Shown here: positions 25,112 through 32,811 of the stretch, piece by piece
How positions within the stretch are numbered: position 1 is the stretch's first letter
Layout of the letters: each line of letters begins with the position of its first letter
From: Gaiellasilicea sp963802765
Lineage (GTDB): Bacteria; Actinomycetota; Thermoleophilia; Gaiellales; Gaiellaceae
DNA: 64,000 bases
Reading direction: 5' to 3'
Assembly: GCA_963802765.1 (NCBI GenBank)
Contig: CAWDJZ010000016.1
Location: 62,001-126,000 of the forward strand
The notes under the pieces: generated by a model
The model's input: only the letters and a program-made list of their open reading frames with translations
What the model was told of the DNA's origin: nothing
Databases searched by the model: none
Program-made: the position numbers and the translations under genes

Positions 25112-25525
25112 CTACTGTGAGATCTTCTGCACGGTCTCGCCCGTGAGCGAGTCGTGCCCCGACTGGGCGACGTCCGCCTGCGCGAGGATGCCGACGAGCG
25201 TTCCGTCCTCCTCGCAGACCGGCAGGCGGCGCACCTGGTGCTCGGCCATCAGCCGCGCAGCCTCCTCGAGGCTCTGCTGCGGGTCGACGCAGACGACCTC
25301 CTTCGACGCGAACTCGCCGACGGGCGTGTCGCCGGTCTTCCCCTCGGCGAGGACGCGGATCGTGATGTCGCGATCGGTGACGACGCCGACGAGCTTGCCG
25401 TCGTCGACGACCGGCAGCGAGCCGACGTCCTCGGCCTTCATCGTCCGGGCCGCCTCTGTCGCGGTCGTGCTCGACGTGATGGTGGTGGGGTTCGACGTCA
25501 TTGCTTCGGTGATCGATTTGTGCAT
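25112..25525 (-). CDS. Two-CBS-domain protein
   Basis: 137 residues. CBS 1: ITEAMTSNPTTITSSTTATEAARTMKAEDVGSLPVVDDGKLVGVVTDRDI; CBS 2: VCVDPQQSLEEAARLMAEHQVRRLPVCEEDGTLVGILAQADV. Stand-alone CBS pairs bind adenine nucleotides and act as energy or stress sensors. ATG 25525 is chosen over an upstream in-frame start because GGGAGAG lies just before it and the domain begins directly. No partner channel or enzyme is fused. Confidence 0.9.
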   Translation of the reverse strand: MHKSITEAMTSNPTTITSSTTATEAARTMKAEDVGSLPVVDDGKLVGVVTDRDITIRVLAEGKTGDTPVGEFASKEVVCVDPQQSLEEAARLMAEHQVRRLPVCEEDGTLVGILAQADVAQSGHDSLTGETVQKISQ

Positions 25526-25548
25526 GTCTCTCCCTTCGTGTGGCGGGA

Positions 25549-25668
25549 TCAATCCGCGGTCGGGACGTCCTCGGCGTCGCCCGTTTCTTCCTCTGGATCT
25601 GGAACGGGGGTGCCCTCCACTTCGTTGCGGTCGTCCTCGCGGGGCTGCTCAGTATCCTGCTCGCTCAT
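25549..25668 (-). CDS. Candidate 39-residue acidic protein antisense to the thrS promoter
   Basis: ATG at 25668 with ribosome site GGAAGGA about 10 bases upstream; the product is strongly acidic (SEQDTEQPREDDRNEVEGTP ... PEEETGDAEDVPTAD) and probably disordered. It stops 23 bases before the CBS gene and would lead that transcript. Its start codon overlaps the thrS ATG on the other strand by two bases, and it covers the thrS -10 box. Support is only the ribosome site, spacing and composition. Confidence 0.4.
   Translation of the reverse strand: MSEQDTEQPREDDRNEVEGTPVPDPEEETGDAEDVPTAD
25653..25658 (+). promoter_or_regulatory. -10 box TATCCT before thrS
   Basis: TATCCT ends 8 bases before ATG 25667; no ribosome site lies between, so thrS is probably leaderless. 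Confidence 0.45.
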
Positions 25669-27571
25669 GAAGGTCGTCCTTCCCGATTCGAGCGAACTGG
25701 AACTTCCCGACGGCGCAACGGGCCTCGACGCGGCGCGTGCGATCGGGCCGAAGCTGGCCGAGCAGGCGGTGCTGATCCGCTCGAACGGGGTGGTCCAGGA
25801 CCTGCGGCTGCCGCTCTCCGACGGCCAGCCGATCCAGATCCTGACGACGCGCGACAGCGAGGATCCGGACGCGCTCTCCGTCCTCCGTCACTCGGCTGCG
25901 CACCTGCTGGCCGAAGCGGTCCGGCGCCTCTACCCGGGCGTGAAGATCGCGATCGGCCCGCCGGTCGAGAACGGCTTCTACTACGACTTCGAGTTCCCGG
26001 AGCCGATCCGGGAGGAGGACCTCGAGAAGATCGAGGCCGAGATCATGCGGGAGCTCGAGGAGGGCCGCTCCTGGGAGCGCGAGGAGATCTCCGCCGCGGA
26101 AGCGAAGCAGCGCTTCCTCGACGAGAACGAGCCCTACAAGGTCGAGCTCGTCGACACGGCCGAAGGGGACATCTCGCTGTACACGCAAGGCGAGTTCACG
26201 GACCTCTGTCGCGGGCCGCACCTGCAGGACTCGAAGCCGATCAAGGCGGTCAAGCTGACCTCGCTCGCCGGCGCGTACTGGCGCGGGGACGAGCGCAACA
26301 CGCAGTTGACGCGGATCTACGGGACGGCCTTCTACTCGAAGGCGGACCTCGAGGCGTACCTCGAGCGGCTGGAGCAGGCGCGCGAGCGCGACCACCGCCG
26401 CCTCGGCACGCAGCTCGATCTCTTCCACTTCGACGATCGCTCGCCCGGCTCGCCGTTCTGGCATCCGAAGGGGATGGCGATCTACAACGCGCTCGAGGAG
26501 GTGCGGCGGCGCGAGAACCTCCGGCGCGGCTACGTCGAGGTGAAGACGCCGCTGATCTACGAGAAGGCCCTGTGGATGACGTCGGGCCACTGGGAGAAGT
26601 TCCGCGACAACATGTTCCTGATCCCGCTGGACGACGACCAGCTGTTCGCGATCAAGCCGATGAACTGTCCCGGGCACATGCTGCTCTACGGAAGCGCGCT
26701 CCGGAGCTACCGCGACCTGCCTCTGCGGTACGCCGAGGCGGCGCCGCTCCACCGCAACGAGCTCGCGGGAGCGCTGCACGGGCTCACCCGCGTCCGCTAC
26801 GTGACGCAGGACGACGCGCACATCTTCTGTACGCGGGAGCAGATCGAGTCCGAGCTCGACGGCACGCTCGAGTACCTGAGGGACCTCTACGGCATGTTCG
26901 GGCTGGAGCCTCGCGCCGAGCTCTCGACGCGTCCGGACAACAAGCTCGGCACCGACGAGGAGTGGGACTTCACCGAGGGCGAGCTCATACGTGCCCTCGA
27001 GCGGCACGAGATCGACTACTTCGTCGGCGAGGGCGAGGGGTCGTTCTACGGGCCGAAGATCGATCTGCACATGACCGACGTCCTCGGCCGGTCGTGGCAG
27101 CTCGGCACGATCCAGCTCGACGCGCAGATGCCGGCCCGGTTCGGTCTCACGTACATGGGTCCCGACAACCACGAGCACCCGGTGTTCGTGATCCACCGCG
27201 CGTTCTTCGGCTCCTTCGAGCGCTTCATCGGGATCCTGATCGAGCACTACGCGGGCGCGTTCCCGTTCTGGCTCGCGCCGGTGCAGGTTCGTCTGATCCC
27301 GGTCGGGGAGGGCCACCGCGAGGCTGTCCATGGCCTGCGCACGCGGATCGCGGCGGAGGGGTTCCGGGTCGACGTGGACGAGCGCGACGAGACGCTCGGC
27401 AAGCGGATCCGCGACGCCGAGGTGGAGAAGGTGCCGTTCACGATCGTCTACGGCGACCGCGAGTCCGACGAGTCGCTCGCCGTCCGCGAGCACGGCGGCG
27501 GTCAGTCGACGCTCAACCTCCAGGAGCTGCTTGACCGGTTCCGGGCAGAGATTGCTACGATCAGTGCCTGA
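25667..27571 (+). CDS. thrS: Threonine--tRNA ligase
   Basis: 634 residues, class II synthetase. N-terminal TGS domain (1-60), second additional domain with HSAAHLLAEAVRRLYPGVKIAIGPP, catalytic core with motif 2 (LHRNELAGALHGLTRVRYVTQDD) and motif 3 (FVIHRAFFGSFERFIGILIEHYAG), zinc ligands in MNCPGHM and later histidines, and a C-terminal anticodon-binding domain (VRLIPVGEGHREAV ... VPFTIVYGDRE). Charges tRNA-Thr in the cytosol. It precedes infC-rpmI-rplT, a classical arrangement. ATG 25667 begins the TGS domain exactly. Confidence 0.97.
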   Translation: MKVVLPDSSELELPDGATGLDAARAIGPKLAEQAVLIRSNGVVQDLRLPLSDGQPIQILTTRDSEDPDALSVLRHSAAHLLAEAVRRLYPGVKIAIGPPVENGFYYDFEFPEPIREEDLEKIEAEIMRELEEGRSWEREEISAAEAKQRFLDENEPYKVELVDTAEGDISLYTQGEFTDLCRGPHLQDSKPIKAVKLTSLAGAYWRGDERNTQLTRIYGTAFYSKADLEAYLERLEQARERDHRRLGTQLDLFHFDDRSPGSPFWHPKGMAIYNALEEVRRRENLRRGYVEVKTPLIYEKALWMTSGHWEKFRDNMFLIPLDDDQLFAIKPMNCPGHMLLYGSALRSYRDLPLRYAEAAPLHRNELAGALHGLTRVRYVTQDDAHIFCTREQIESELDGTLEYLRDLYGMFGLEPRAELSTRPDNKLGTDEEWDFTEGELIRALERHEIDYFVGEGEGSFYGPKIDLHMTDVLGRSWQLGTIQLDAQMPARFGLTYMGPDNHEHPVFVIHRAFFGSFERFIGILIEHYAGAFPFWLAPVQVRLIPVGEGHREAVHGLRTRIAAEGFRVDVDERDETLGKRIRDAEVEKVPFTIVYGDRESDESLAVREHGGGQSTLNLQELLDRFRAEIATISA

Positions 27572-27719
27572 AAGAAGGAGCGGACCACTGCCCCTCACCT
27601 TCCCGGGCCCCGCAGCTCGCGAGGGTTCAACCGAGCCGGTTGGACGAGGAAACGTGGCCGCTGCTTGCAGCGGTCTTCGTCGTCCATGAGGAGGATTCAA
27701 CCAGCTTGGTGAAGAGCCT
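27572..27719 (+). promoter_or_regulatory. infC leader region with hairpins and a short upstream frame
   Basis: 148 bases between thrS and infC. Hairpins: GTTCAACC/GGTTGGAC (27624-27644, one mismatch) and CCGCTG-CTTG-CAGCGG (27658-27673). AGGAGG at 27689-27694 is well placed for a TTG at 27706 that opens a five-codon frame ending TGA 27721-27723, overlapping the TTG start of infC. Leaders of this operon are often regulated by L20 or attenuation; whether this one is cannot be seen from sequence alone. Confidence 0.45.
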
Positions 27720-28403
27720 TTGAGGCCGAGACGGCGTCCGGAAGACCGGACGCGTCCGCAGCCACAGGATCGGATCAACGACGCGATTCGCGTCTCCCAG
27801 GTACGTCTGGTGGGCGAGGACGGAGAGCAGATCGGGATCAAGTCGACGGACGAGGCACTCGAGTACGCCTACGCGAGGGGTCTCGACCTGGTCGAGGTCG
27901 CTGCGCAGGCCGACCCGCCGGTGGCGCGGGTCATGGACTACGGGAAGTACAAGTACGAGCAGGAGCAGAAAGCCAAGCTCGCACGGAAGCACCAGACCCA
28001 GATCAACGTCAAGGAGATCAAGTTCAGGCCGAAGATCGGCATTCACGACTACGAGACGAAGAAAGGCCACGTCGTGCGCTTCCTGAATCAGCGCGCGAAG
28101 GTCAAGGTCACGATCATGTTCCGCGGGCGGGAGAACCTGCACCCGGAGCGGGGACGCGACCTACTGCTTCGCCTCGCCGATGAGATCAAGGACGTCGGCG
28201 CCGTCGAGTCGCCGCCGCTCCTGGACGGTCGGAACATGGTGATGCTGCTGGGCCCCACGAAGAACGCAGGAGTCAAGACGGATGCCAAAGATGAAGAGAT
28301 CGAGCGGCGCGAAGAAGCGCTTCAAGGTGACCGGGACCGGGAAGATCACGCGCCGTCACGCGATGAAGAGCCACAACCTGGAGCACAAGTCGGCCAAGCG
28401 TAA
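27720..28403 (+). CDS. infC: Translation initiation factor IF-3
   Basis: IF3-N domain begins at INDAIRVSQVRLVGEDGEQIGI, linker MDYGKYKYEQEQKAKLARK, IF3-C with KEIKFRPKIGIHDYETKKGHVVRFL and VTIMFRGRE. Binds the 30S subunit and checks start codons. TTG 27720 is the only usable in-frame start before the basic N-terminal extension (RPRRRPEDRTRPQ). The frame as read runs to 28403 and overlaps rpmI by 122 bases with residues unlike the family (EERREEALQGDRDRED-type tail), so a lost stop from an indel near 28260-28280 is likely. Relatives end soon after MVMLLGPTK. Confidence 0.93.
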   Translation: MRPRRRPEDRTRPQPQDRINDAIRVSQVRLVGEDGEQIGIKSTDEALEYAYARGLDLVEVAAQADPPVARVMDYGKYKYEQEQKAKLARKHQTQINVKEIKFRPKIGIHDYETKKGHVVRFLNQRAKVKVTIMFRGRENLHPERGRDLLLRLADEIKDVGAVESPPLLDGRNMVMLLGPTKNAGVKTDAKDEEIERREEALQGDRDREDHAPSRDEEPQPGAQVGQA

Positions 28404-28479
28404 GCGCGCGTTCGGCAAGGACTACGTCGTCTCGAAGACGGACGTGCCGCGGCTGAAGAAGCTCCTGGGGATGAAGTAA
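28282..28479 (+). CDS. rpmI: 50S ribosomal protein L35
   Basis: 65 residues, normal length: PKMKRSSGAKKRFKVTGTGKITRRHAMKSHNLEHKS then basic KRKRAFGKDYVV and a final LKKLLGMK. ATG 28282 lies inside the read-through tail of infC. Its TAA (28477-28479) shares the last base with the ATG of rplT, so the two ribosomal proteins are translationally coupled. Confidence 0.96.
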   Translation: MPKMKRSSGAKKRFKVTGTGKITRRHAMKSHNLEHKSAKRKRAFGKDYVVSKTDVPRLKKLLGMK

Positions 28480-28868
28480 TGCCGAGGGTCAAGCGATCGG
28501 TCCACGCGCGCAAGAAGCGCCGCAAGGTTCTCGGCCAGGCGAAGGGCTACTGGGGGCTCAAGAGCAGGAGCTACCGCTACGCCAAGGAGCAGGTCGAGCA
28601 CTCGCTCGTCTACGCGTACCGCGACCGCAAGAACAAGAAGCGGACGTTCCGGCAGCTCTGGATCGTGCGCATCAACGCGGCCGCCCGCGCGAACGGGCTC
28701 TCGTACAACCGGTTCATGTCGGGCCTGCACAAGGCCGGCATCGAGCTCGACCGGAAGGTCCTCGCCGACCTCGCCGTCGCCGATCCGGCCGCGTTCACGG
28801 TGATCGCCGAGCAGGCGAAGGCCGCGCTGGCGGCGACGCCGAGAAGAGGTCGTGACGGCACACGTCCG
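28479..28868 (+). CDS. rplT: 50S ribosomal protein L20
   Basis: L20 sequence MPRVKRSVHARKKRRKVLGQAKGYWGLKSRSYRYAKEQVEHSL ... NRFMSGLHKAGIELDRKVLADLAV ... AFTVIAEQAKAALA is complete by about residue 121. No stop follows: the same frame continues through TPRRGRDGTRP into the rRNA methyltransferase. I split the entry at the internal ATG 28869 because L20 is never this long in known ribosomes; a one-base error that hid the L20 stop (the neighbouring frame gives a TGA about 25 bases after the L20 end) is the simplest explanation. Binds 23S rRNA early in 50S assembly. Confidence 0.92.
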
Positions 28869-29564
28869 ATGGCCAGGCGGCCTAGCCCGCTGATCACCTC
28901 GGCGTCGAACCCGACGCTGAAGCTCGTCCGCAAGCTCCTCGCGCAGAAACGCAAGCGCGAGGAGCTCGGGCTCTTCGCGGTCGAGGGCGAGGATCTGGTT
29001 GCGGCTGCGACCGCCGCCGGGATCGAGCCGGTCGAGCTGCTCGTCGCCGGCGAGACCGTGGAGCCCTCGCTGCTCGCCGGCGTCTCGACGCTGCCGCACC
29101 CGGCCCGGGTCGTCGGCGTCTACCGCACCGCCGATCTGCCGCGCGAGCCGCGGCAGACGGTGCTCGCGCTCTGGCGGCTGTCGGATCCCGGGAACGTCGG
29201 CACGCTCCTGCGCACCGCGGACGCCTTCGACGCGGCGGTCGCCGTCTCGGACGGCTGCGCCGACCCGCTCGGGCCGAAGGCGCTGCGGGCATCGGTGGGC
29301 GCGATCTTCCGCGTGCCGCTGCTGCCGTTCGACGAGGCGCCGCGGCCGCGGGTCGCGCTCGTCGCGCACGGCGCCCCGCCGTTGCACGAGCTCGACCTGA
29401 CCGGGCCGGTCACGTTCCTGTTGGGCGCGGAGCGGGAGGGGTTGCCGCCGAGCGTGGTACAGGAGAGCGATACCGTCGCGTCGATCGTCACCCCCGGCGC
29501 CGCGGAGTCCCTGAACGTCGCAGCCGCCGGCGCGATCGCGCTCTACGAGCGCTCGCGCCGCTGA
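28869..29564 (+). CDS. SpoU/TrmH-family RNA 2'-O-methyltransferase
   Basis: 231 residues from ATG 28869. Begins with a SpoU substrate-binding domain (ITSASNPTLKLVRKLLAQKRKREELGLFAVEGEDLV) and continues with the knotted SPOUT core: motif 1 LWRLSDPGNVGTLLRTADAFD, motif 2 TFLLGAEREGLPPSV, motif 3 IVTPGAAESLNVAAAGAIALYE. These bind S-adenosylmethionine and methylate ribose in rRNA or tRNA. It is next to rplT as in many bacteria. The frame is continuous with L20 upstream, discussed under rplT. Confidence 0.92.
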   Translation: MARRPSPLITSASNPTLKLVRKLLAQKRKREELGLFAVEGEDLVAAATAAGIEPVELLVAGETVEPSLLAGVSTLPHPARVVGVYRTADLPREPRQTVLALWRLSDPGNVGTLLRTADAFDAAVAVSDGCADPLGPKALRASVGAIFRVPLLPFDEAPRPRVALVAHGAPPLHELDLTGPVTFLLGAEREGLPPSVVQESDTVASIVTPGAAESLNVAAAGAIALYERSRR

Positions 29565-29577
29565 TCGTTCTCGGCTC

Positions 29578-29654
29578 GCCTTCGAGTCGACTCTGAGGCG
29601 GCTCTGGGACGACTCTGGGGTGCCTCCGAGGCGAGTCTGAGCCGACTCCGAGGC
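29578..29654. repeat. Seven tandem 11-bp near-palindromic units
   Basis: Units begin at 29578, 29589, 29600, 29611, 29622, 29633 and 29644, with consensus GNCTCYGRGNC; examples GACTCTGAGGC, GACTCTGGGGT, GCCTCCGAGGC and GACTCCGAGGC. Each unit is close to its own reverse complement around the central pyrimidine. The array fills the gap between the convergent methyltransferase (stop 29564) and DUF2207 (stop 29662) genes. Confidence 0.8.
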
Positions 29655-29661
29655 GAGCGGC

Positions 29662-31530
29662 CTACCAGGCGCCGCCTCCGCCTCCGCCTCCGCCGCCCCC
29701 GCCGCCGCCGGAGAAGCCGCCGCCGAAGCCGCCCGAGCCGGAGGAGGGCGGCGCGAGCGCCGAGCCGAAGCCGGCTGCGAGGTCGCCGATGCTGAGCGAG
29801 GTCGGGCCCGAGGCGAGGTCGCCGTGCGGGCCGATCCAGTAGAGCGTGCTGGCGTGGGCCAGCGCCTCGGGCATGTGCAGCTGCGCCCCCTGGAGGACGC
29901 GCTCCGCGATGCCGAACGCGATCCCGTAGACGAGGTAGCGCTCCCAGATCTCGAGCGTCGCCGGCGGCGCCTCGTCGAGCCGCGGGAAATCCGTCAGGTA
30001 GCGCCGGAAGGCTTCCCAGCGCTCGGCCTCCGCCTGCGCGTCGGGCGACCGCCGCCGCCACAGGCGGCGGTTGAGCGCCGCGATCACGAGCGCGACGGCG
30101 CCGAAGAGGCCGCAGCAGCCGAGCGCGATCGTGACCACGCTGCGCCAGGTCGGAGCGACCGCGTTGAAGCCGCTGATCCCGGCGAAGAGCAGGATCGCTC
30201 CCGCGGCCCCGAGCACGATCGCGCCGCCGACGAGGAGCGCAAGACCCTGGTTGCGGAACCACTTGCGGCCGGCGATCTCGGATCCGACCGCGGACTTGAA
30301 GCTCGAGAAGCGTTCGGAGTTTCCCTCGCGGTCGTCCTCGATCCGGTCGCGGAAGCGCGACAGCCGCTCGGGGCCGTCCACGAGGATCGCGTCGACGACC
30401 TGCGCCACGGGCGCCTCGAACGCCTCGACGGGCGCCTCGACGTCGGCGAGCGAGAGCTCGAGGTCGGCGACCTGCTGCGTCCGCAGCCCGCCCCAGATCT
30501 TCTGTTCGGTCGTCACCTGCTCCCCGCGGTAGCGCCCGCGCCGGATCAGGTCGAAGAGCGTCGCCGTGAACTCGAGCGAGCCGGGCGTCCCGCCCTGCGC
30601 AAGCAGCGACGGCACGAAAGCCGGCTCCGTCTCGGTCGGCGGCTCCTGCTCGTACTCGCGGTCGTAGGTCGTCTTCCGCTCGCGCCCCTCGCGCCACCAG
30701 ACGAACGCGATCAACGCGAGCGCCGGCCCGAGCGCGAGCGCGAGCAGCGTCGCGATCGTGCGCGGCAGGTTGTCGAGCGCCTCGTCGATCTTGCGCCGGT
30801 CGCGTGCGTAGGCGGCGGCGTCCTCGACCTCCTCCGCCACGATCATTTCGAGCCCCGGCCCGCTCTCGACGTTCATCCCGGCCGTCGACGTGAAGACGCG
30901 GCGCGGCACGAGCACACGCAGCTCGACGAACTGGCCGGCCGGGACGTCCACCGCGCGCAGGCTGGCGCGGCGGCCGTCGATGGTCACGTCGCCGCGAACG
31001 CTGACCGGGTGTCCCCAGGCGCGGAGGATGTCGCCGGGGGCGATGATCGACGCCGTCAGCCGGCTGAGCCCGACCTCCCACTCGTCGCCCCAGACCTTCA
31101 GGTTCACGTCGACGACGTCGTCGTACGCCGTGGCGACGCCGCGGAGCCTGTAGTGGACGCGGAAGCTGCGCCGCTCCGACGAGGCTCGGTAGTGCCAGAC
31201 GATCCGCACCCCGTCGTCGGTCTGCGTCGTCCCGTACGTCCCCGGCGCTCCCGAGCAGCCGATCTCCGCGCACGCTCCCGGCCGATAGGCGGCGTCGCCC
31301 TCCGAGACCGCGACGTCGTCGAGCGTCTGCCCGTCCTCGAGCGGGATCTCACGAAAAGCGCCGCTGAAGTCACCGGCGAAGTCGAACGAGATCACCTCGT
31401 CGACGGTGAGGCTGCCGTCGGTCGCGACCTGGACGACGACGTCCGCCGCGGGAAGCGTGAAGGACTTCGCTGCGGCGTTCCCGGCGAGCGCGAGCGCCCC
31501 GAGGAGAACCGCCGCTAGAACGTGACGCGT
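29662..31530 (-). CDS. DUF2207 membrane protein with poly-glycine tail
   Basis: About 622 residues. Signal or first membrane segment VLAAVLLGALALAGNAAA, then the extracytoplasmic DUF2207 domain (TLPAADVVVQVATDGSLTVDEVISFDF ... YDDVVDVNLKVWGDEWEV), a helix near TIATLLALALGPALALIAFVWW, two more helices (LLVGGAIVLGAAGAILLFAG, SVVTIALGCCGLFGAVALVIAAL), and a C-terminal tail of about a dozen glycines ending AW, typical of the family. It overlaps lemA by 16 bases. No ATG, GTG or TTG exists at the expected place; an ACG at 31530 would give the cleanest signal peptide, or a base error changed the start. Paired with LemA as in many genomes; role unknown. Confidence 0.83.
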   Translation of the reverse strand, partial: TRHVLAAVLLGALALAGNAAAKSFTLPAADVVVQVATDGSLTVDEVISFDFAGDFSGAFREIPLEDGQTLDDVAVSEGDAAYRPGACAEIGCSGAPGTYGTTQTDDGVRIVWHYRASSERRSFRVHYRLRGVATAYDDVVDVNLKVWGDEWEVGLSRLTASIIAPGDILRAWGHPVSVRGDVTIDGRRASLRAVDVPAGQFVELRVLVPRRVFTSTAGMNVESGPGLEMIVAEEVEDAAAYARDRRKIDEALDNLPRTIATLLALALGPALALIAFVWWREGRERKTTYDREYEQEPPTETEPAFVPSLLAQGGTPGSLEFTATLFDLIRRGRYRGEQVTTEQKIWGGLRTQQVADLELSLADVEAPVEAFEAPVAQVVDAILVDGPERLSRFRDRIEDDREGNSERFSSFKSAVGSEIAGRKWFRNQGLALLVGGAIVLGAAGAILLFAGISGFNAVAPTWRSVVTIALGCCGLFGAVALVIAALNRRLWRRRSPDAQAEAERWEAFRRYLTDFPRLDEAPPATLEIWERYLVYGIAFGIAERVLQGAQLHMPEALAHASTLYWIGPHGDLASGPTSLSIGDLAAGFGSALAPPSSGSGGFGGGFSGGGGGGGGGGGGGAW

Positions 31531-32069
31531 GGTGCCTCCCGCGCCGCCTCTTCCTCGAGCTCGAAGAACTCCTTCCTCCCGAACCCGAACGGGCCGGCGA
31601 GGACGACGCCCGGCACCGTCTGGATCGCGTTGTTGTAGGTGAGGACGGTGTCGTTGTACACCTGGCGCGAGACCGCGATCCGGTTCTCGGTCTCGCCGAG
31701 CTCGGTCTGCAGCTGGCGGAAGTTCTCGTCCGCCTGCAGCTCCGGGTAGGCCTCCGCGACCGCGAAGAGGCGGCCGAGCGCCTGGCCGAGGATCCCTTCC
31801 GCCGCGCCCTGCTCGGCGGGTCCCTGCGCAGCCTGGGCGCGCGCCCTCGCGGCGGTGACGGCCTCGAACGTCTCGCGCTCGTGCGCGGCGTACCCCTTCA
31901 CCGTCTCGACGAGGTTCGGGATCAGGTCGTAGCGGCGCTTGAGCTGGACGTCGACCTGGGCCCACGCGTTCTCGACCCGGTTGCGGAGCGTGACGAGCCG
32001 GTTGTAGAGCACAACCAGCGCGATGACGACGACCAGGAGGAGCCCGAGGAGCACCAGGACCCAGACCAT
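31515..32069 (-). CDS. lemA: LemA family protein
   Basis: 184 residues. N-terminal membrane helix (VWVLVLLGLLLVVVIALVVLYN) followed by the LemA helical domain: LVTLRNRVENAWAQVDVQLKRRYDLIPNLVETVKGYAAHERETFE and ENRIAVSRQVYNDTVLTYNNAIQTVPGVVLAGPFGF. ATG at 32069. The gene lies upstream of DUF2207 and overlaps it; LemA and TPM/DUF2207-type proteins are commonly paired. Function in envelope remains unclear. Confidence 0.93.
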   Translation of the reverse strand: MVWVLVLLGLLLVVVIALVVLYNRLVTLRNRVENAWAQVDVQLKRRYDLIPNLVETVKGYAAHERETFEAVTAARARAQAAQGPAEQGAAEGILGQALGRLFAVAEAYPELQADENFRQLQTELGETENRIAVSRQVYNDTVLTYNNAIQTVPGVVLAGPFGFGRKEFFELEEEAAREAPRVTF

Positions 32070-32091
32070 GCGCAGACCCTACGCGAGCGCG

Positions 32092-32811
32092 CTAAGCCTT
32101 GTCACGCGCAGCAGCGAAGACGACGTCCTCGCCGCCTGCGTACGGCCGCCGGTCGAACCAGCCCCACTGAGCCTCGACCTCGAAGCCGGCGTGGTCGAGC
32201 AACAGACGCCACTCCGGCGGCGAGAGCCAGGCAAGGTGCATCGTCGATGCTTCCTCGCCGCGGCGGACCGAGAGCGTCAGCGTCCGCTCGCCCTCGTCCC
32301 AGTCGGCCCGCTCGAAGATCCCGGGCTCCCGCTCGAGCCAGCGACCGTGCGTGTCCTCGACATCGTCGTGGCCGGGCGCGAACACGTCGAAGACGAGCCG
32401 CCCGCCGGGCAACAGGAGCTCCCGCGCGGCGCCGAAGGCGCGCAGGCGATCGGCGTCGGTGGTCATGTGGAGCAGGGAGCGGAAGGGGATCAACACGAGC
32501 CGGACACGCTCCGGCACCGGCGGCTCGCGCATGTCGCCGAGCCTCAGATCGACGAGCTCCGAGACGCCTTCGGTCCGGGCGTACTCGCGCGCCACCTCGA
32601 GCATCCCGGCCGACGAGTCGACTCCGATCACCGGGATGCCGGCCTTCGCCACGGGCACGGAGATGCGACCCGTGCCGCAGGCGATCTCGACCACCGGGCC
32701 GCCGGTTGCCCGCGCCTCCTCGACGTAGAACTCGACGTCCTCGACGACGCCCGCGCTCCACGGGTCGTACACCCGCGCGATCGCGTCGTACGGGCTACGG
32801 CTTTCTGACAA
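32092..32811 (-). CDS. SAM-dependent methyltransferase, copy 1
   Basis: 239 residues, class I methyltransferase. Motif I VVEIACGTGRISVPVA, motif II region VIGVDSSAGMLEVARE, motif III DLRLGDMREPPVPERVRLVLIPFRSL. N-terminal pattern YDAIARVYDPWSAG is typical of the YcgJ/Methyltransf_25 group. TTG start at 32811 lies inside the end of the upstream paralogue (17-base overlap). The pair is a tandem duplication. Substrate unknown. Confidence 0.85.
   Translation of the reverse strand: MSESRSPYDAIARVYDPWSAGVVEDVEFYVEEARATGGPVVEIACGTGRISVPVAKAGIPVIGVDSSAGMLEVAREYARTEGVSELVDLRLGDMREPPVPERVRLVLIPFRSLLHMTTDADRLRAFGAARELLLPGGRLVFDVFAPGHDDVEDTHGRWLEREPGIFERADWDEGERTLTLSVRRGEEASTMHLAWLSPPEWRLLLDHAGFEVEAQWGWFDRRPYAGGEDVVFAAARDKA

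Noticed and set aside
27718..27723. CTTTGA at the infC start resembling the prfB frameshift site
   Set aside because: A +1 shift there leads into a third frame, not into infC, so recoding of the RF2 type cannot work.
29665..29725. GCC/CCG-rich low-complexity run
   Set aside because: It is the poly-glycine tail of the DUF2207 protein on the minus strand, a known property of that family.
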